DNA of 64,000 nt from Ahaetulla prasina (GCF_028640845.1 NC_080539.1:301830516-301894515), one strand, 5' to 3'. Positions 24,942-36,175 are shown, numbered from the stretch's first letter. The notes: a model not told the origin generated them from the letters alone. Numbers and translations: made by a program.

Positions 24942-25445
24942 CAGGGGTGAAATGCTACCGGTTCCCACCGGTTTCGGTGAAGCAGTAGTAAAAAAAAGCT
25001 ACTGGTTTGTCTGAACTGGTATTTCCAACGATCAGCTGTGCTGCGTAATTTATATTCACTAGAGAGCACGCGATTTAGCGAATCTAAATCGTGTGGCACA
25101 GCTGTTCTCCCCTCGCTGTTCTACTTACCTTGTTAAGCCTCCTTTTTTCGCACGAAGCGCGTGTTTCGTGCGCAATGTGCATGCGCGCACATGCAGTCTG
25201 CTTTTGGTATGCAGTGCACTATGCGCACGCAGCATGCTTTTGGTGTGCATTGTGCATGCTCATGCAGCGTGATTTTGGCATGCACTACACATGCTCGTGT
25301 AGAGTCCTTTTGGCGCACACTGTGCATGGTCGCACAGCACGCTTTTGGTGTGCAGTGCGCATGCATGTGCACAGGATGCGTTTGGCATGCACTGTGCATG
25401 CACAGGCAGCAAACCGGTGGCAATCTGCGGAGGATTTCATCACTG
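24942..25445 (+). mobile_element. hAT MITE carrying a minisatellite
   Basis: The 8-bp target-site duplication is exact: CCTCTATT at 24934-24941 and 25446-25453. The left end is CAGGGGTGAAATGC, the right end ATTTCATCACTG (diverged inverted repeat). From about 25140 to 25415 the interior is a run of diverged units of roughly 40-45 bp, each with TTTTGGTGTGCA and a GTGCATGC-type alternating core. Long frames on both strands here arise from the repeats and show no family motifs. Confidence 0.88.
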
Positions 25446-25449
25446 CCTC

Positions 25450-26100
25450 TATTGCTTATTTATTACTTTAGCTTATATGCTGCTGCATTTCCAGAGACTG
25501 AACAGCTTACAATTAGTAATATAACTTTAAAACAGGGGGAAAAAATCAATTATGTAACCATAACAACAAAAAGGTCATAATGTGTCACCATTCGGGCAGC
25601 AAAATCTTTGAGCCTCTCGATGTTTTCATGGCTCTTCAAAAGCATAACAGGGAGAGATCTGAGAGTAAGTTCTTTTAGAGGCATGGGGTCATCACTGAGT
25701 AGAGTTAAGCATGGATCCTTATGAAAAGCATTGTCTCAGATGTGAGGTCCTCAGCAAGCCAGCTTTATTAGATCTCATCGGATGACAGATTCAACTCATG
25801 TTAGAAATATTCAGGCCCTACAGTGGTGTTTCAACATTTGTCAACCCTTTTTAAATGTTCGATATTTCTGCATAAACCTGATCTAAAACCTGATCTGTTC
25901 TCATACAAGTCCTAAAACTAGATGAAGAGAACCCAATTAAATGTGGGTCAAAAACATCATACCCATTCGATTATTTATTGAGGAAAAATGATCCAAAGCT
26001 ACATATCTGTCTATTGGTAGTACATATCAGGTCTGCACTTTTGTCCATTACCAACCTTTTAACAAACATAGGCTTATTCTGTGCAGATATAGAACTAGGT
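25450..26100. other. Unassigned intron sequence
   Basis: Around 25470-25540 the text TATGCTGCTGCATTTCCAGA may be an old LINE tail in reverse, but nothing firm can be assigned. Confidence 0.4.
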
Positions 26101-26101
26101 C

Positions 26102-26580
26102 CAGCGGTGGGTTTCACATATACTTTTTTTTTATTTATTTATTTGCATTTATATCCCGCCCTTCTCCGAAGACTCATGGCGGCTTACACTATGTCAAGCA
26201 ATAGTCTTCATCCATTTGTATATTATATACAAAGTCAACTTATTGCCCCCAACAATCTGGGTCCTCATTTTACCTACCTTATAAAGGATGGAAGGCTGAG
26301 TCAACCTTGGGCCTGGTAGGACTTGAACCTGCAGTAATTGCAAGCAGGTGCTGTTAATAACAGACTGTCTTACCAGTCTGAGCCACCAGAGGCCCTAATT
26401 AATTAATTAATTAATACTTACCACCGGTTCACCGTCTGCACGCTTGCTTTGCATGCATGCGTGCCTTCCATGCATGCACCCGGCCTCGAAAATGTGGCTA
26501 AATAGGATGACATTACATCCATTACATTCGCCGCTACCGGTTTGCCCGAACCAGTCTGAACTGGCTGAATACCATCTCTG
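26102..26580 (+). mobile_element. hAT MITE split by a SINE
   Basis: The left end CAGCGGTGGGTTTCAC is at 26102 and the right end GGCTGAATACCATCTCTG at 26563-26580. The flanks are ACTAGGTC (26094-26101) and ACTAGGGC (26581-26588), an 8-bp duplication with one mismatch. The element is interrupted after about 20 bp by the SINE at 26121-26400. Confidence 0.85.
26121..26400 (-). repeat. tRNA-derived SINE with L2-like tail (copy 2), nested
   Basis: On the plus strand the tail comes first (A/T-rich run, CCCGCCCTTCTCCGAAGACTC), then the body, then the inverted B box (GGACTTGAACCTGC) and A box (CAGTCTGAGCCACCAG). A possible short duplication ATACTT borders it. An (AATT)n run follows the head. Confidence 0.88.
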
Positions 26581-26587
26581 ACTAGGG

Positions 26588-26719
26588 CCATGGCTGAAAC
26601 TTGCCATGTCACGTTGCTGTCACATGATGTATCACAACATTTTTTCCCTTCGCGGAGCTGGGGTGGGCGTGGCCTGTGTATGACGCATCTGGCCCAGAGG
26701 CCACCAGTTTGACACCCCT
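26588..26719 (+). mobile_element. hAT MITE fragment, 'TTTGACACCCC' family
   Basis: CTTGCCATGTCACG .. GGTGGGCGTGGCC .. CATCTGGCCCAG, ending AGTTTGACACCCC. It is the same element as 41560-41694, lying directly against the previous MITE; the left terminus is degraded. Confidence 0.7.
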
Positions 26720-26998
26720 TCTCGAGGCCAAGGACACTAACAACCCAGCTGAGGTATTGGGCATTGGACTGAGGTAATTGCATTGGAAGAGAAGATGAGT
26801 GCCACTTGCTCATATCTTTTTCTCTGGGAGAGGTTGATCTATCCTTTTCACCATACGTTACATATTCTGTCACTGTGTTGATCCATTCACTTTCAAATGC
26901 TCCTTGTCCTTTCCTTGTCCTCTCTTCCAGATCAGCAACCTTTGCTCGCCACCACAGAATTTACATTCATCTCTCTTCCTCTTTGCCATTCTCTACAG

Positions 26999-27133
26999 CA
27001 GGGGTCTCCAACCTTGGCCCCTTTAAGACTTGTGGACTTCAATTCCCAGAGTCCCTCAGCCAGCAAAACTGGCTGAGGAACTCTGGGAATTGAAGTCCAC
27101 AAGTCTTAAAGGGACCAAGGTTGGAGACCCCTG
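26999..27133. mobile_element. Fold-back hAT MITE (copy 2)
   Basis: An almost perfect palindrome of 135 bp with ends CAGGGGTCTCCAACCTTGG and CCAAGGTTGGAGACCCCTG. The 8-bp target-site duplication CTCTACAG (26991-26998 and 27134-27141) is exact. Arms of about 60 bp would form a long hairpin if transcribed. Confidence 0.94.
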
Positions 27134-27436
27134 CTCTACAGTACAGATCTGTACCCTTGCTTGAGGAACAGGGTCTTTCTTTTATTTAAATCTCAGCTCT
27201 TCTGTTATGAGAATAGCCTGAATAAAAATTCTTAAAACAGAGAAATTGCATTGTGCAGAGATGGACAAAATGACACTTGAATTGAAAGGACTGATGGATT
27301 CAGATTTTTGCATAATATGGGAGAAATGGTATAACTGGCTCAAAATTAGAAAAAAAGGAGAAATGACAGATAGCAGATTTAGTAAAATTGTATAGAGCAT
27401 AGGAGAACACTAGTGTGATAATGCGTAAATGGTCCC

Positions 27437-27726
27437 TGTTATGTCTGTAGGGCTCCGACAAAGTCCTCAGGGTTATGACATGATTAAGCCTTAACAACAG
27501 CCAGGCGGTCTCTGATTAGACGCGCCTGGTAGAAAAACGGGAGTTTTAGAGTCCTGTCATTGGTGAAGCTTCTGAGGCAGCCAGTATTTAAGATCTGTCA
27601 ACGGAATCTTCGTTGTTACTGTTCCTCACGTTTCTTGTTATTAGCCTCGGCAGAGTTGAATAAAGGTTGTGTTTGTTACAACCTCTGTGTGGACTCATTT
27701 TGTACCCACTAACGTCAGATCTAATA
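27437..27726 (+). mobile_element. Solo LTR-like insertion
   Basis: It begins TGTTATGTC and is flanked by an exact 5-bp duplication GTCCC (27432-27436 and 27727-27731). Inside are a TATA-like GTATTTAAGA near 27585 and a polyadenylation signal GAATAAAGG near 27658 followed by a GT-rich run, the order expected of an LTR. The 3' end reads CTAATA instead of the usual CA, a small doubt. Probably a gypsy-type solo LTR left by recombination. Confidence 0.7.
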
Positions 27727-27734
27727 GTCCCGGT

Positions 27735-30210
27735 CATGCATAAGAGTTGAATAAGAATTGTTTAATTGTTAAAACGCAATAAAACTCAATTTTAAAAAAC
27801 ATTCTTAAACAGAATGTGGTGGGACAGTATTTTATTAATCTCCCAACCAACCTACAGCACAGCACACCTTGATTGTTTTTTGCTTGCTGCCACATAATTC
27901 TTCATAGGACCATTTTTCCTTTTTTTTCTCACCTTTTCCTATGGCATGCCAAATACAGACGAGACGTCCTTCAAGAAAAATGGAAAGTGTCCACTGCACC
28001 ACACTGATTATTCAGCCTGACTTTGTATTGGGAAATAGACTGTTTACTCAGTTCTTTTTACATCTGCATTTCTCCAATTTTCAGATATAATTTTGGCAAG
28101 GGGTGTGTATGTGTGAAAATGCACAGCGTTAAATGATGCGTGAAATGACCTGTCACTGTGCATTATGTGGTGTCGAAAAATATACAAAAGAAAAATAACA
28201 GGAAGATAGACATTAACAATGCTACACCTGCAATTCATTGGGGGAAAATATATTCATACAATATGGCTTTGTATAAATTTAACCACAGCAACGTGAGAGG
28301 AAAGAATGATGCCTCTTCCATTTTCTCCCGTTTTCCTTATAATATTGCTAGGGAAGATGCTATTTTCAAAGGATCATTTGTTACAGACACGGTTCTGCCA
28401 TACCTACGCTTCATGCTGGGGAAGTGGTGTGAGTTAGTGGAATAAACTTAATTAGAGTTTTCTCAGAATGAAAGTAACTCTGTAACTTATTAGATTTTGG
28501 AACTGCACTTACCCAAAGATTTGGAATGAATAACATCATAAAACTAAAACCCTTACATTACAAAACCACAATACTAGCTTGGCAGGTAGGACTGAAAGGA
28601 TCAAAATGGGATTCAAAGAACCTGAGATCAGACAGATCCATTATGGTAACAATGCCCGGAAGTCAATTACCCCTCCCAGAAAGACGTGCCTAGCTCTTAG
28701 TCCATTCGAATGCACAGATGGATAAGGGGTGTCAGATCTGAACCTGAAAATGGATGAATGTAGAGACAGAGATGCTCTGCTTGAAGCACATAATTGGCAC
28801 TTGCTGGACTTGGCTCTAATTAGTTTCCCTAGTTAGTATCTGTGAGAAAACTGTCTTAGCAAAGAGCTGTGTCCTTGAATCTCTGTCTTTAAGGTCATGA
28901 GCAGCCTGACATGGAGTTTTTGCCCATGAAGACATACCGGTAGATCCTATATGACCTCTAGTGCTTCCAGAAAAGACACATTGAATTGATCCAGATTTCT
29001 AAAACTGAAATAATGTAAAAATTCAACACCCTTTTAACTTAAATAAATGTTTCATAATATATTATTTTAGTGTAAGACAAAGTAAAGGACAGAAATATAG
29101 TACTGAAAATCCTGGCTGGTGTCCCTCATTATGTGATTTCTTTGTCTCAGAGTGTTATGTGAACTGAGCTAATGTGGCTTGCAGGTCTTGGTTTATAACT
29201 TGGCATGTTGTGTGATCCCAGTTCATTGTAGCTTGTGATTATACAGAGGTTTGGCTAGTGTGCAAATTAGAACCTTGTGTGATTGGGCAACCAAAAGCAT
29301 AGTTTACATATCCAATTAAGAAGATGAAACTCTGGGCTAAAACTGAAATGCATGCTTTATTTTAAAGCCATTGCATAAATGTCATGGCAGACTTCAACAT
29401 TAGATGCAAAACATTGGCTATTTCAGTTTTGTGTATCTTGCCTTTCTTACAGGTATCATTTTTGGTCCTGATAATTCCTCCCCTCCTTTCCATGTTTTTG
29501 GATCTTTTCTTTTGAGCACCTTTGGTCATTTCTTCTTACACATGTTCTTTGGTCCACATTTCCTCCAACACCTCTGCTTACTTTCAGATGCCCTTGCTTC
29601 TTCCATCCTTGGTTCCATATACCTTCAACCTGACTGGATCACAATAGCTCAATCTAGGGCTAGCACCATCTTCCCTGTGCTTTATTTTTCCTATGAAATA
29701 ATGGCAACCCAGATGCTCAGTGCCAGAGACTTGTTCATTAGAACCGTCCTTTAATATCCTTTAGTATATGGAATAGATGAAAAAAAAAGGATGTCAACAG
29801 TTAATTACTTACCCTCATTGTTTCTTGAGGCAAAGCTAGTAGGATTAAACATTCTTGAACAGAGATTTGGAATCCTGCACAGTGGAAATCTTTCTAGGAT
29901 GCTGTATGGCTCTTTGATGCCTTGTCAGCTTCATTTAAAATTAAAATCTGTGAAGGCAGAACTAGTAAAATATCAATCACTCAGCAGCTTGACAGTTAAA
30001 CAATAAGTGGATTCTATTCTCTGTCATGGTTCCAATACAGAGTGAAAGAAGGCTAGAGGGAAGCTTTGTTGTGAAGTAGTATTAGATAGTTATGTCCATT
30101 TTTAATGCATTTCTTCTAAAATTCTTCCTCCAGAAGATAGAAGTCTGGTAGGTTGAGTACCAGACTTGGCTGGTACCTGGGCATCTCACCTTTATACTGT
30201 CACTGCCTGC
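27735..30210. other. Unassigned intron sequence
   Basis: No exon or clear repeat; the 116-codon frame at 29404-29754 is hydrophobic low-complexity translation without recognised motifs. Confidence 0.45.
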
Positions 30211-30217
30211 ACAAGTA

Positions 30218-30742
30218 TGTTGTGTCTGCGTCCCCCGAGCAAGGGCCCCTGCCAGAAAGTGACTTGGAAAGTGAGGGGGAAGGGCCATCAGGACTTACCT
30301 CTGGAGCACCGGCTTTCCTGGCTCAGCTCCAGGAGCCAGAAGCAGGCCAGGTGGAGGAGATAACGAGGCCTCCGTCCCCTGACTCTTCCCCCCCCAGGCC
30401 ACACCTCCAGACCCTGCTGATGGCAGTCAGGCCTGGCTGGACCCTAGGTTTCGTAGGCAGGAGAGGCGGGAACAACAGAAGCAGGGGTGGGGCAGACCTA
30501 GGAAGTGCTGAGTCATGGAGCCACACTCCACAGGATATGAAACCAGCGAGGGCTGCTATGCCTCTTCGTAGCAGGCAAATCAACTGCTTAACTAGAGCTG
30601 AAGTACTGTTTGTTCCTGGGTGACTCATCGGCATCAAAGGAGATAACAGAGTCACTTGGCAGACGCTCACTAGTTTGCTGCCAGAGCTGATAGTGCGGCT
30701 AATTAAGCCATCGCTCAGACGGAGGCGAGGGGGGACAGAACA
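30218..30742 (+). mobile_element. Solo LTR, TGTTGTG family (copy 1)
   Basis: It starts TGTTGTGTCTGC and ends GGGACAGAACA, with short terminal inverted repeats and an exact 5-bp duplication AAGTA (30213-30217 and 30743-30747). It is GC-richer than its surroundings. Its first 400 bp keep one open frame rich in Glu, Ser and Pro (PESDLESEGEG near the start). The diverged copy at 40808-41422 is in the opposite orientation and encodes a similar acidic stretch. Ordinary LTRs do not code, so this may be an LTR with an ORF or one reaching into gag or env. Confidence 0.78.
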
Positions 30743-31039
30743 AAGTATGTGTGCACGCACATGCACACACACTCAGATACAACATGCACATGCACTTGCC
30801 TGCAAACAAAAAAAAATTCTTCTCTTTTTCTCATAGTTCCCGTTATAAAACAGGAGTGAATTTCTCTTAATCCTTCTCCTGTCTCTACATCTCTCTCATC
30901 CACATTTTTACAGGTATATTTTTGCATTTCCTTTTGGGTGTGTAGCTCTGTAATAGTTTATTGATTGCCTTTTTCATTAGTTATCTATATTTCAGTGAGA
31001 AAATGTTTTTAGGAATTTGATAAATATGAATTAATAGAG

Positions 31040-31300
31040 CTATTGGTCAAAAAGACTACTCGGAAGCTACAACTGATCCAAAATGTGATTGTGTGTGCAT
31101 TTATAGGTGCCCCTGGGTTTATCCATATACTCCTCTATTGTATGAGCTGCATTGGTTCCCTGTTCCTTTCTTATTGCAATTCAAATGGTTATTACCATTT
31201 AAAACCATTAAAAAAGGGCCAGATTATCTCCCAGACTGCCTCTCTTTAAGGATATCTATTTATCCGTCTTACCAAATCAGATAGGGTGGAGGTGCCACCA
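31040..31300 (+). mobile_element. L2-like LINE remnant, part 1
   Basis: Broken frames give RKLQLIQN and GAPGFIHI, then ELHWFPVPFLLQFKWL and PDYLPDCLSL. These line up with RRLQLVQK, GAPRCSHI and LHWLPVVFRVQFKVL in the LINE at 46007. It is interrupted by a MITE and resumes at 31590. Confidence 0.75.
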
Positions 31301-31305
31301 GTTGT

Positions 31306-31586
31306 CTGATGGTGAACCTGTGTGCCGGAAGTGGCACGCAGAACCATCTCTTTGGGCACGTGAGCCATCACTCATTGTTCTTCTGAGTTCCAGCGTGTCA
31401 GCCAGCTGGTCTTCACATGTGCAGGAGTGCTGGAAATTGGAAGAGCAGCCAGTGTGCATGTGCGTGCTGGGAAGATTATCTTCCTGTTTCTGGCGTGTGC
31501 ATGAGCACTGGCCATCTGGTCTTCCGGTTTTGGCACACGCGCGCTCTGGTTTCGACACTCGATGCCGAAAAGGTTCGCCAACGCTG
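31306..31586 (-). mobile_element. hAT-type MITE inside L2-like LINE
   Basis: On the minus strand it begins CAGCGTTGGCGAACCTTTTC, and the far end is CCGGCACACAGGTTCACCATCAG. From memory this is a very common squamate hAT MITE. No clean 8-bp duplication is readable, so the left boundary is approximate. Confidence 0.7.
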
Positions 31587-31940
31587 CCCTAGTCCCTTCC
31601 TTTAAACTTTGCCATCTGTTGAGAGAGAGTGTGTCTCTTCTGTGGCAGCTCCTGCTGTGTGGAAAACCCTTCAGCTGGTCTCTCCCCACCTAGCCTTCCA
31701 AAAACCACTTAAGACCTGGTTCCCCCTACCCTGGGATAGGGTGAGATGGATAAGAGGATTTAACAAGGGTATTGGAAGTTTAACTTTGGTGCCAACCTTT
31801 TAAGGTTTGTGGTTTTAATAGATATTATGCTATTTTTAAATTGATAAATTTATTTTAACTGTTTAAAATTGGGAGCCACCCAGATGGTGGCTATATAAGA
31901 TGGATATAGGATATAAGTGTTTTAAATAAATTGATGAATA
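31587..31940 (+). mobile_element. L2-like LINE remnant, part 2
   Basis: TCTTCTGTGGCAGCTCCTGC then GTGGAAAACCC corresponds to the C-terminal AAPALWN region, followed by KTWFPLPWD-like text and a UTR with GGGAGCCACCCAGATGG, an altered form of the tail hairpin. The A-rich tail is near 31925. Confidence 0.7.
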
Positions 31941-31944
31941 AAAT

Positions 31945-33150
31945 TACTTAACAGAATAGCCAGTGTGGTGCCCATCAGATTTCCTTTCGCACTTGTTTTT
32001 ATATGTTATAAAGCGAAGCAGAGTTCGCCTCTAGCAATATTTTAATTTTCAAGAATGCCTCCGGTCCCCATATAGACCTAGAGGCATTTTGAGAAAATTG
32101 AATGGGATGAGTATCTGTACTCCATTATTTGCTTGAGAAAGTGTCATTTGGGTCCTGATAAATGGATATTTTGTAACTGGGCATACTCACTAATGCACGC
32201 ATTAGGGCAGGCTAGAATTTCCGATGCCTGTCAAATTGTGACAGCATCTACAACATGCAGTTAAAATTCCAAATATTCCCAATGGTTCAACCCCTTTTTT
32301 ATGAATTACTGAGACAGCATGCTAGCCAGTGAAATAAAAGGAAGAATCTGTAGTATCGTAAAAAATATCAAATTTGGCATAAAGTTCTGGGAACTAGAGT
32401 ATACTTTAAAACAAACATAAAATATTATCCTCCATTGATAGGTTGCAAAAGTACAACCTGTGATAGTGCAATTACTGCTTAAACCTAAGCAAAATAAAGA
32501 CAGTGATCAACACACCAGTAACTGTTAATAATTTAGTAAATTTGCCTTTACTAAACAAATTAATACCTCTAGCAGGATAGATAGCCATTTCTCTTTTCAA
32601 AACAAACAGAATGAAACTTACTAATTCTTATTCCTTGATTTTAAACGATGACATTCCTATGTTGAAGAACAGAGGAGTAAATAAATGTAAAAGGATTTCT
32701 TTCATTGGCGCAGTTCTTTTTCTCTTTGGTTGAGATGCTCCTGATGAATAAGATTCATCTACTTAAAGTATGCACTCTAAATCTGCAGCAACGTGTTCAA
32801 GAATACATCAATCTGCAACAAGTTGAGCTGTCGGCTTATCTTTGGAAGCTCTGTTTGACTGCTTCCAGACCAAGGATTGTTAAGCAATCAGGAATGCCCC
32901 CTCCCAGGTTGCTGCTGCTGGTCCTCAGGCTCAGCTGTTTTGGTTTGCTTTGCATTTGCATATGAGATCAGCATTAAAATTTCATGTTGTTAGTTGCATA
33001 AGAGAAATGTAAATGTTCTTGAAAAAGAAACTCTCCTCTTCCTTTGAACTCGAGGTCAGCTTTCTTCTTTCGCTAAAAGTTATGCTTAGTTGAAGATGAG
33101 ACACACATCTCTGTCTTCTTTAGATTAAGTGTTAGAAACTCAAGGTTATG
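31945..33150. other. Unassigned intron sequence
   Basis: No exon, SINE or LINE recognised in this stretch. Confidence 0.45.
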
Positions 33151-33152
33151 TA

Positions 33153-33608
33153 CAGGGGTGGGATTCAGAAATTTTAGCAATCGGTTCTCTGCCCGCTTGC
33201 TGGGTTTGAGTGGCCATGGTGAGCATGGCCTACTTGGCCTCCTGCACCATGGGGGGGGGCATGTTTTCACCCTGCACCCTGCACCATGGGGGGGCATGTT
33301 TTCACCCTCCCCATACTTTGGAGGCTTTCCTCGAGCCTCCGGGAGGGCAAAAATGGGGTCCCCCAGGCTCCAGAAATGAGCCCAATTCTGGACTTCCGTT
33401 ACTTCTGGTAGGCCCATTTTTTGCCCTCCCAGAGCCTCTGCGTGGGCCCTGCACTTACCTGGCATCCAAAACAGGCTGCATGGAGACTCCTGGAAGGGGA
33501 GGGGTGGGTGGGATCAGCAAGTCCTTGCAACAACTGATTCGGCAAACCAGATTAAAATTAACATCTGGTTTGCCCGAACCGGTCCGAACCAGCTGAATCC
33601 TACCCCTG
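33153..33608 (+). mobile_element. hAT MITE, 'ACCGGT' family (copy with GC-rich interior)
   Basis: The ends CAGGGGTGGGATTCAG and CTGAATCCTACCCCTG are perfect or near-perfect inverted repeats. The flanks GTTATGTA (33145-33152) and GTTGTGTA (33609-33616) are an 8-bp duplication with one mismatch. The interior contains a duplicated CCTGCACCATGGGGGG unit. Confidence 0.88.
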
Positions 33609-33899
33609 GTTGTGTACAAGATATCATGAGATTAGGAGTATGGGATTTCTTTTTGAGGTCTATAGTAATCAAGAAAAAGCAGATGGCAAAGGCCTTTTAT
33701 AGTTCTTTACCTGAAAGCATTTTTATTTCATAGTGGCAAGTAGTAGAATTTCTAAATCCACATTTGCTTGTTCCTCTGGTTTCCCTTCCTTCAGAACTTA
33801 CACAGACAAAGAGACAGACCGAAGGAACTTGGGTAGCATTAGCCACCTTCAATCTAAACATTCAACTTTTCCATTGATCCAATGATCACTATTAGGGAT

Positions 33900-34142
33900 C
33901 AAATGATGTGTAATTTTATTAAATTTTTAAATTCTTATTAACTAATTTTAAATGGGGTTTTTAGTTCATTGTATACTTTTCAGGCCAATTTTAAAATAAG
34001 TTTTTTAATTGCATTTTAAATTGTATATTGTACTATCTGTTTTATTTTTGCCTGTACACCGCCCTGAGTCCTTCAGGAGAAGGGCGGTATAAAAATCAAA
34101 TAAATAAATAAATAAATAATAAATAAATAAATAAATAAATAG
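33900..34142 (+). mobile_element. L2-like LINE 3' UTR and tail
   Basis: The text from TTTTAAATGGGG to CACCGCCCTGAGTCC, then CTTCAGGAGAAGGGCGG, ends in (AAAT)n. It is the same 3' UTR as in the LINE ending at 48495; no coding part is left. Confidence 0.82.
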
Positions 34143-34226
34143 ATGAAAATATTTCATCTGAGGAGGGATAGAGTGTTAGGCATAAGAAGTGTTCTTGTTA
34201 TAAGGGATTAGTGGGAGTGTCTAAAG

Positions 34227-34704
34227 CAGGGATGTCAAAGTCAATTACATTGAGGGCTGCAACAAGGTTGTATTTGACCTCGGGGGAGGACGGGGAGGGC
34301 GTGGCCTGGATGGGCATGGCCAGATCAACATCATTCAAGTCAGGGGCGCCTGTGGCAGTTCGAGCACTCTACCAGCGAAAACGGGCTCCCGAGCTCCATT
34401 TTTGGGTGCGATGGCCTCCTGCAACCTTCTGCCAATGAAAACAGAGCTTCAGAGGCCCTTGTGAGCTTTGTTTTCAGTCGTGACAGCCTCCTGAAACCCT
34501 CTGCCTCTAGTTTTCTTGAGCTCTGTTTTTCTGGCTGAGGGTTGCAGGAGGCCGTCGCAGCCAAAAACGGAGCTCGGGAGCCCATTTTTGCTGCCAGAGG
34601 CACTGTGGGCCAGTCCTTTGCTGTTTCCAGGGTAGCCCTGTGGGCCAGATCTAAGCACCCTGCAGGCCGAATCTGGCCTGCAGGCCTTGAGTTTGACACC
34701 CCTA
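34227..34704 (+). mobile_element. hAT MITE, 'TTTGACACCCC' family (long form 1)
   Basis: The left end is CAGGGATGTCAAAGTCAA, the right end GAGTTTGACACCCCTA. The flanks GTCTAAAG (34219-34226) and ATCTAAAG (34705-34712) differ at one of 8 positions. The interior has repeated CTCTGTTTT .. CTGCAACC blocks in both orientations. The same long form is at 51161-51609. Confidence 0.88.
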
Positions 34705-34719
34705 ATCTAAAGGAACTGG

Positions 34720-35510
34720 ATGGCACTGGGTTCTTAAAATTCTGTGCATATTAAAACACATTACAAGAATCCATAATCTGGTCTCTGGCATCAGCCACCC
34801 AACCAGCAGCCAATAAGAGGCTGTGTTCCCTGCCTCCAAGGAATAAATTTGTGGAAATAAAAAACCAATTGGTCACTATCTAATAGCTAGAGACGTTTCT
34901 GTGCTTTATTCAAATATTTCCCTCTTCCTCCCCATTCCTTCATATTGGGTGTATTGGTTGTGAGACTGGAAATAGATTTTCTGCCGATAATAATATCCAA
35001 TAATTATATTTGACATGATTATGTGTTATCATACATATCTACAGTATGATTATATGTAAAAAGACACAATCATGGTTATGCCACAGTTACTGAAAGTAAT
35101 AAGGCTTGCACATGTTGTACTGTGGAGCAGTGAAATAATGAGTCATCTTCTCCCACATATCTCAAGAGAAAACATTTGGAGCAGAGCAATGACACTGTTT
35201 CAGTTATACGCTTACTAGAAGGCAGTGGTAAAATGTGATTACTGTGCGCTGAAATCATTACATAGAGACTGAGAAGTAATTGTGGAAACTCCTAGCAAAG
35301 TGCCAAATTAGGTTTTGTAGATAGAATATTTAGTGCTTTAGAGCAGTTTTCTTTGAGTACCCTGTACTTCTCCATATGCATTATTCTGCATTATTTAAAA
35401 ACATTTTCATTAGGTTTTCATAAAATTCCCTGTGACAATTTAAATTTATGAAAATATACTATTTGTATCACCCACGCATAAATTTAGTTCACATTACGTA
35501 AGTGAAACTA
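34720..35510. other. Unassigned intron sequence
   Basis: Nothing recognised. Confidence 0.45.
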
Positions 35511-35514
35511 AATG

Positions 35515-35770
35515 GTGCCATAGTGTGACCGCAAACAAAAGAGTCTCGTCCCAGAATAGCTCGCACATCTCCCCCTACATCACCCAGCTGTAACAGACAA
35601 GCAGAGCTGGTAGCCGGCGCCCCCTCCAACCCCAATCCATGATCTGCGAGCGGCATGTGCAGACAACGATACACAGTGCACTACTGTGGAACCAGTGGGC
35701 AGTTAGAAAATTTTACTACTAACAGAGATACAAAAGTGGGCAGTAGGTATAAAAAGATTGACTACCCCTG
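35515..35770. mobile_element. Probable hAT MITE (right end only)
   Basis: It ends GATTGACTACCCCTG, an inverted hAT-type terminus (CAGGGGTAGTCAA), followed by CTCTACAT. The interior has a GTGGGCAGT phrase. The left end is not clear, so its start is a guess. Confidence 0.45.
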
Positions 35771-35939
35771 CTCTACATACTGCTGTGTTTGTGCATTTTC
35801 CTGATTTACTTATCTAGTATCTCTGCCAAAGGAGATGATGTGCTTTAGTTAGTTGAACTTTAATCACCACTCAACAGGACTATCGTAACATGCTATGTGT
35901 AGGTCTTTCCTTAGATACTCAGAAACTTCCATTAAGCCA

Positions 35940-36099
35940 TCATTAAGTGTTGTACCTTATGATTCTTGATGAACATATCTTCTTTTATGTACACTGAGAG
36001 CATATGCAGCAAGACAAATTCCTTGTGTGTCCAATCACAGTTGGCCAATAAAAATTTCTATTCTATTCTATTCTATTCTATTCTATTCTATTCTATTCT
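35940..36099 (+). mobile_element. CR1/L3 ('Snake1'-like) LINE 3' end with (ATTCT)n tail
   Basis: CTTTTATGTACACTGAGAGC then GACAAATTCCTTGTGTGTCC, then GGCCAATAAAAATT and about nine ATTCT units. It is the same UTR as the minus-strand copy at 22699. Confidence 0.9.
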
Positions 36100-36175
36100 T
36101 TCACAAAGCACAGTGGTTAAAAAGTTGGTAGGTCAATCTCACCAGTGCAGAATAACATCTAACAATAATAGGATA

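Noticed and set aside
25091..25580. Overlapping frames of 96-139 codons on both strands
   Set aside because: They arise from the minisatellite inside the hAT MITE (24942-25445); no family motif.
26418..26873. 151-codon minus-strand frame
   Set aside because: It spans two MITE ends and the gap after them; no protein family fits.
29404..29754. 116-codon hydrophobic frame
   Set aside because: No recognised motif or splice context; probable chance frame in pyrimidine-rich sequence.
30323..30772. 149-codon minus-strand frame over the LTR
   Set aside because: Shadow of the GC-rich plus-strand acidic frame; no motifs.
33073..33596. Frames of 128-130 codons on both strands
   Set aside because: They lie within a GC-rich hAT MITE with inverted ends and TSD; not genes.
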